Of a stretch of DNA of 64,000 nt, positions 63,753 to 64,000 are shown piece after piece. Where the stretch lies: the NCBI GenBank assembly GCA_902768985.1, contig CACXNA010000008.1:62001-126000 (forward strand), read 5' to 3'. Within the stretch, counting starts at the first letter, position 1; each line of letters begins with the position of its first letter. The notes beneath the pieces are model-generated. The model searched no databases. It saw only the letters and a program-made list of their open reading frames with translations, and had not been told where the DNA came from. The translations under genes and the position numbers were made by a program. Origin of the DNA: an uncultured Bacteroidia bacterium (lineage in GTDB: Bacteria; Bacteroidota; Bacteroidia; Bacteroidales; UBA932).

Positions 63753-63760
63753 TATCTTTG
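63753..63760 (+). promoter_or_regulatory. -7 box TATCTTTG for the right-edge phosphatase gene
   Basis: TATCTTTG lies 12 bases before the first ATG (63773) and 24 before the second (63785). A CAAA follows three bases after the box. Confidence 0.65.
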
Positions 63761-63784
63761 TTTCAAACGAAAATGACACCAAGC

Positions 63785-64000
63785 ATGAGAAAATCTATGA
63801 TGGCCCTGGCGGCCCTCCTGACGCTCAGCGTCGCGGCCGCCTTCGCACAGCCCAAGCGGTCGGAGATTGCCGTCCGCGCCCTGATGGAAGAGAACTCCCG
63901 CGCCGGCAACAACCTGAATTCTTACGAATTCCGTCCGCTCCAGGACACCCCGGCCCCCAAGGGATACAAGCCCGTCTATATCAGCCATTACGGCCGCCAC
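63785..64000 (+). CDS. Histidine-type phosphatase, N-terminal fragment (runs off the window)
   Basis: The visible 72 residues begin MRKSMMALAALLTLSVAAA with a signal peptide cut near AFAQ. They end in KGYKPVYISHYGRH, the start of the RHG-type catalytic motif of secreted histidine acid phosphatases and MINPP-like phytases found in gut Bacteroidales. The remaining protein is outside the window, so the full catalytic set cannot be checked. An ATG four codons upstream (63773) is an alternative start. Confidence 0.7.
   Translation, partial: MRKSMMALAALLTLSVAAAFAQPKRSEIAVRALMEENSRAGNNLNSYEFRPLQDTPAPKGYKPVYISHYGRH

Noticed and set aside
63662-64000. N-terminal extension of MutS
   Set aside because: It would run antisense to the phosphatase gene and across two promoters. 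MutS begins normally at MSKKGEDTPM.

Overview
The window looks like part of the chromosome of an anaerobic, glycan-degrading member of the Bacteroidales. By eye the GC content is near 60%, which is high for the order; an uncultured gut or rumen lineage is my best guess. The evidence is a SusC/SusD pair, a hybrid two-component regulator, many lipoproteins, and promoters with the Bacteroidota TAnnTTTG -7 box instead of a sigma70 -10 box. I see no rRNA, tRNA, CRISPR array, transposase or prophage gene, and no gene-free stretch longer than 300 bases.

Positions 1-8157 hold housekeeping genes: mnmG-ybeY, a TonB-type protein, hflX, sdhB-sdhA and ruvB. An AT-rich gap of about 260 bases (8158-8415) follows. 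It has one perfect and two near-perfect DnaA boxes, one of which overlaps the mfd start, and it lies between the divergent ruvB and mfd genes, so it is a candidate replication origin or DnaA-controlled region. Positions 8416-17759 are all on the plus strand: mfd, then a tight envelope cluster (coaX, outer-membrane barrel, TPR protein, LptC-like lipoprotein), then a PpiD-like isomerase. Positions 17760-24000 are mixed: galK, a secreted EEP-family hydrolase, ychF, a CpXC protein, and a YeiH-type transporter followed by a membrane-fused cysteine hydrolase. Two copies of a REP-like repeat lie here.

Positions 24019-50923 look like one functional region for glucuronoxylan. From left to right it contains uxuA and an SDR (uronate catabolism), a cytoplasmic GH43 and a GPH-type importer, a secreted GH115 alpha-glucuronidase, the hybrid two-component regulator, SusC/SusD, two tandem copies of a membrane protein plus CxxCH beta-propeller lipoprotein pair, then an operon of GH67 alpha-glucuronidase, SGNH esterase and GH10 xylanase lipoproteins. 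The inferred scheme is that GH10 cuts the backbone, GH115 and GH67 remove internal and terminal (methyl)glucuronic acid, the esterase removes acyl groups, SusCD and the GPH carrier import oligosaccharides, GH43 finishes them in the cytoplasm, and UxuA/SDR handle the uronate. The duplicated module has no known role and is the most novel-looking content.

Positions 50986-64000 hold a large secreted protein with a gluzincin-like motif, a propeller-like middle and a barrel-like end, a thioredoxin-like lipoprotein, galM-thyA-folA, two tandem sodium:neurotransmitter-symporter-family carriers, a lipoprotein of unknown function, mutS, and the start of a histidine-type phosphatase that runs off the right edge.

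Several genes have non-ATG start options that lie inside clear TAnnTTTG promoters; in those cases the downstream ATG was chosen.
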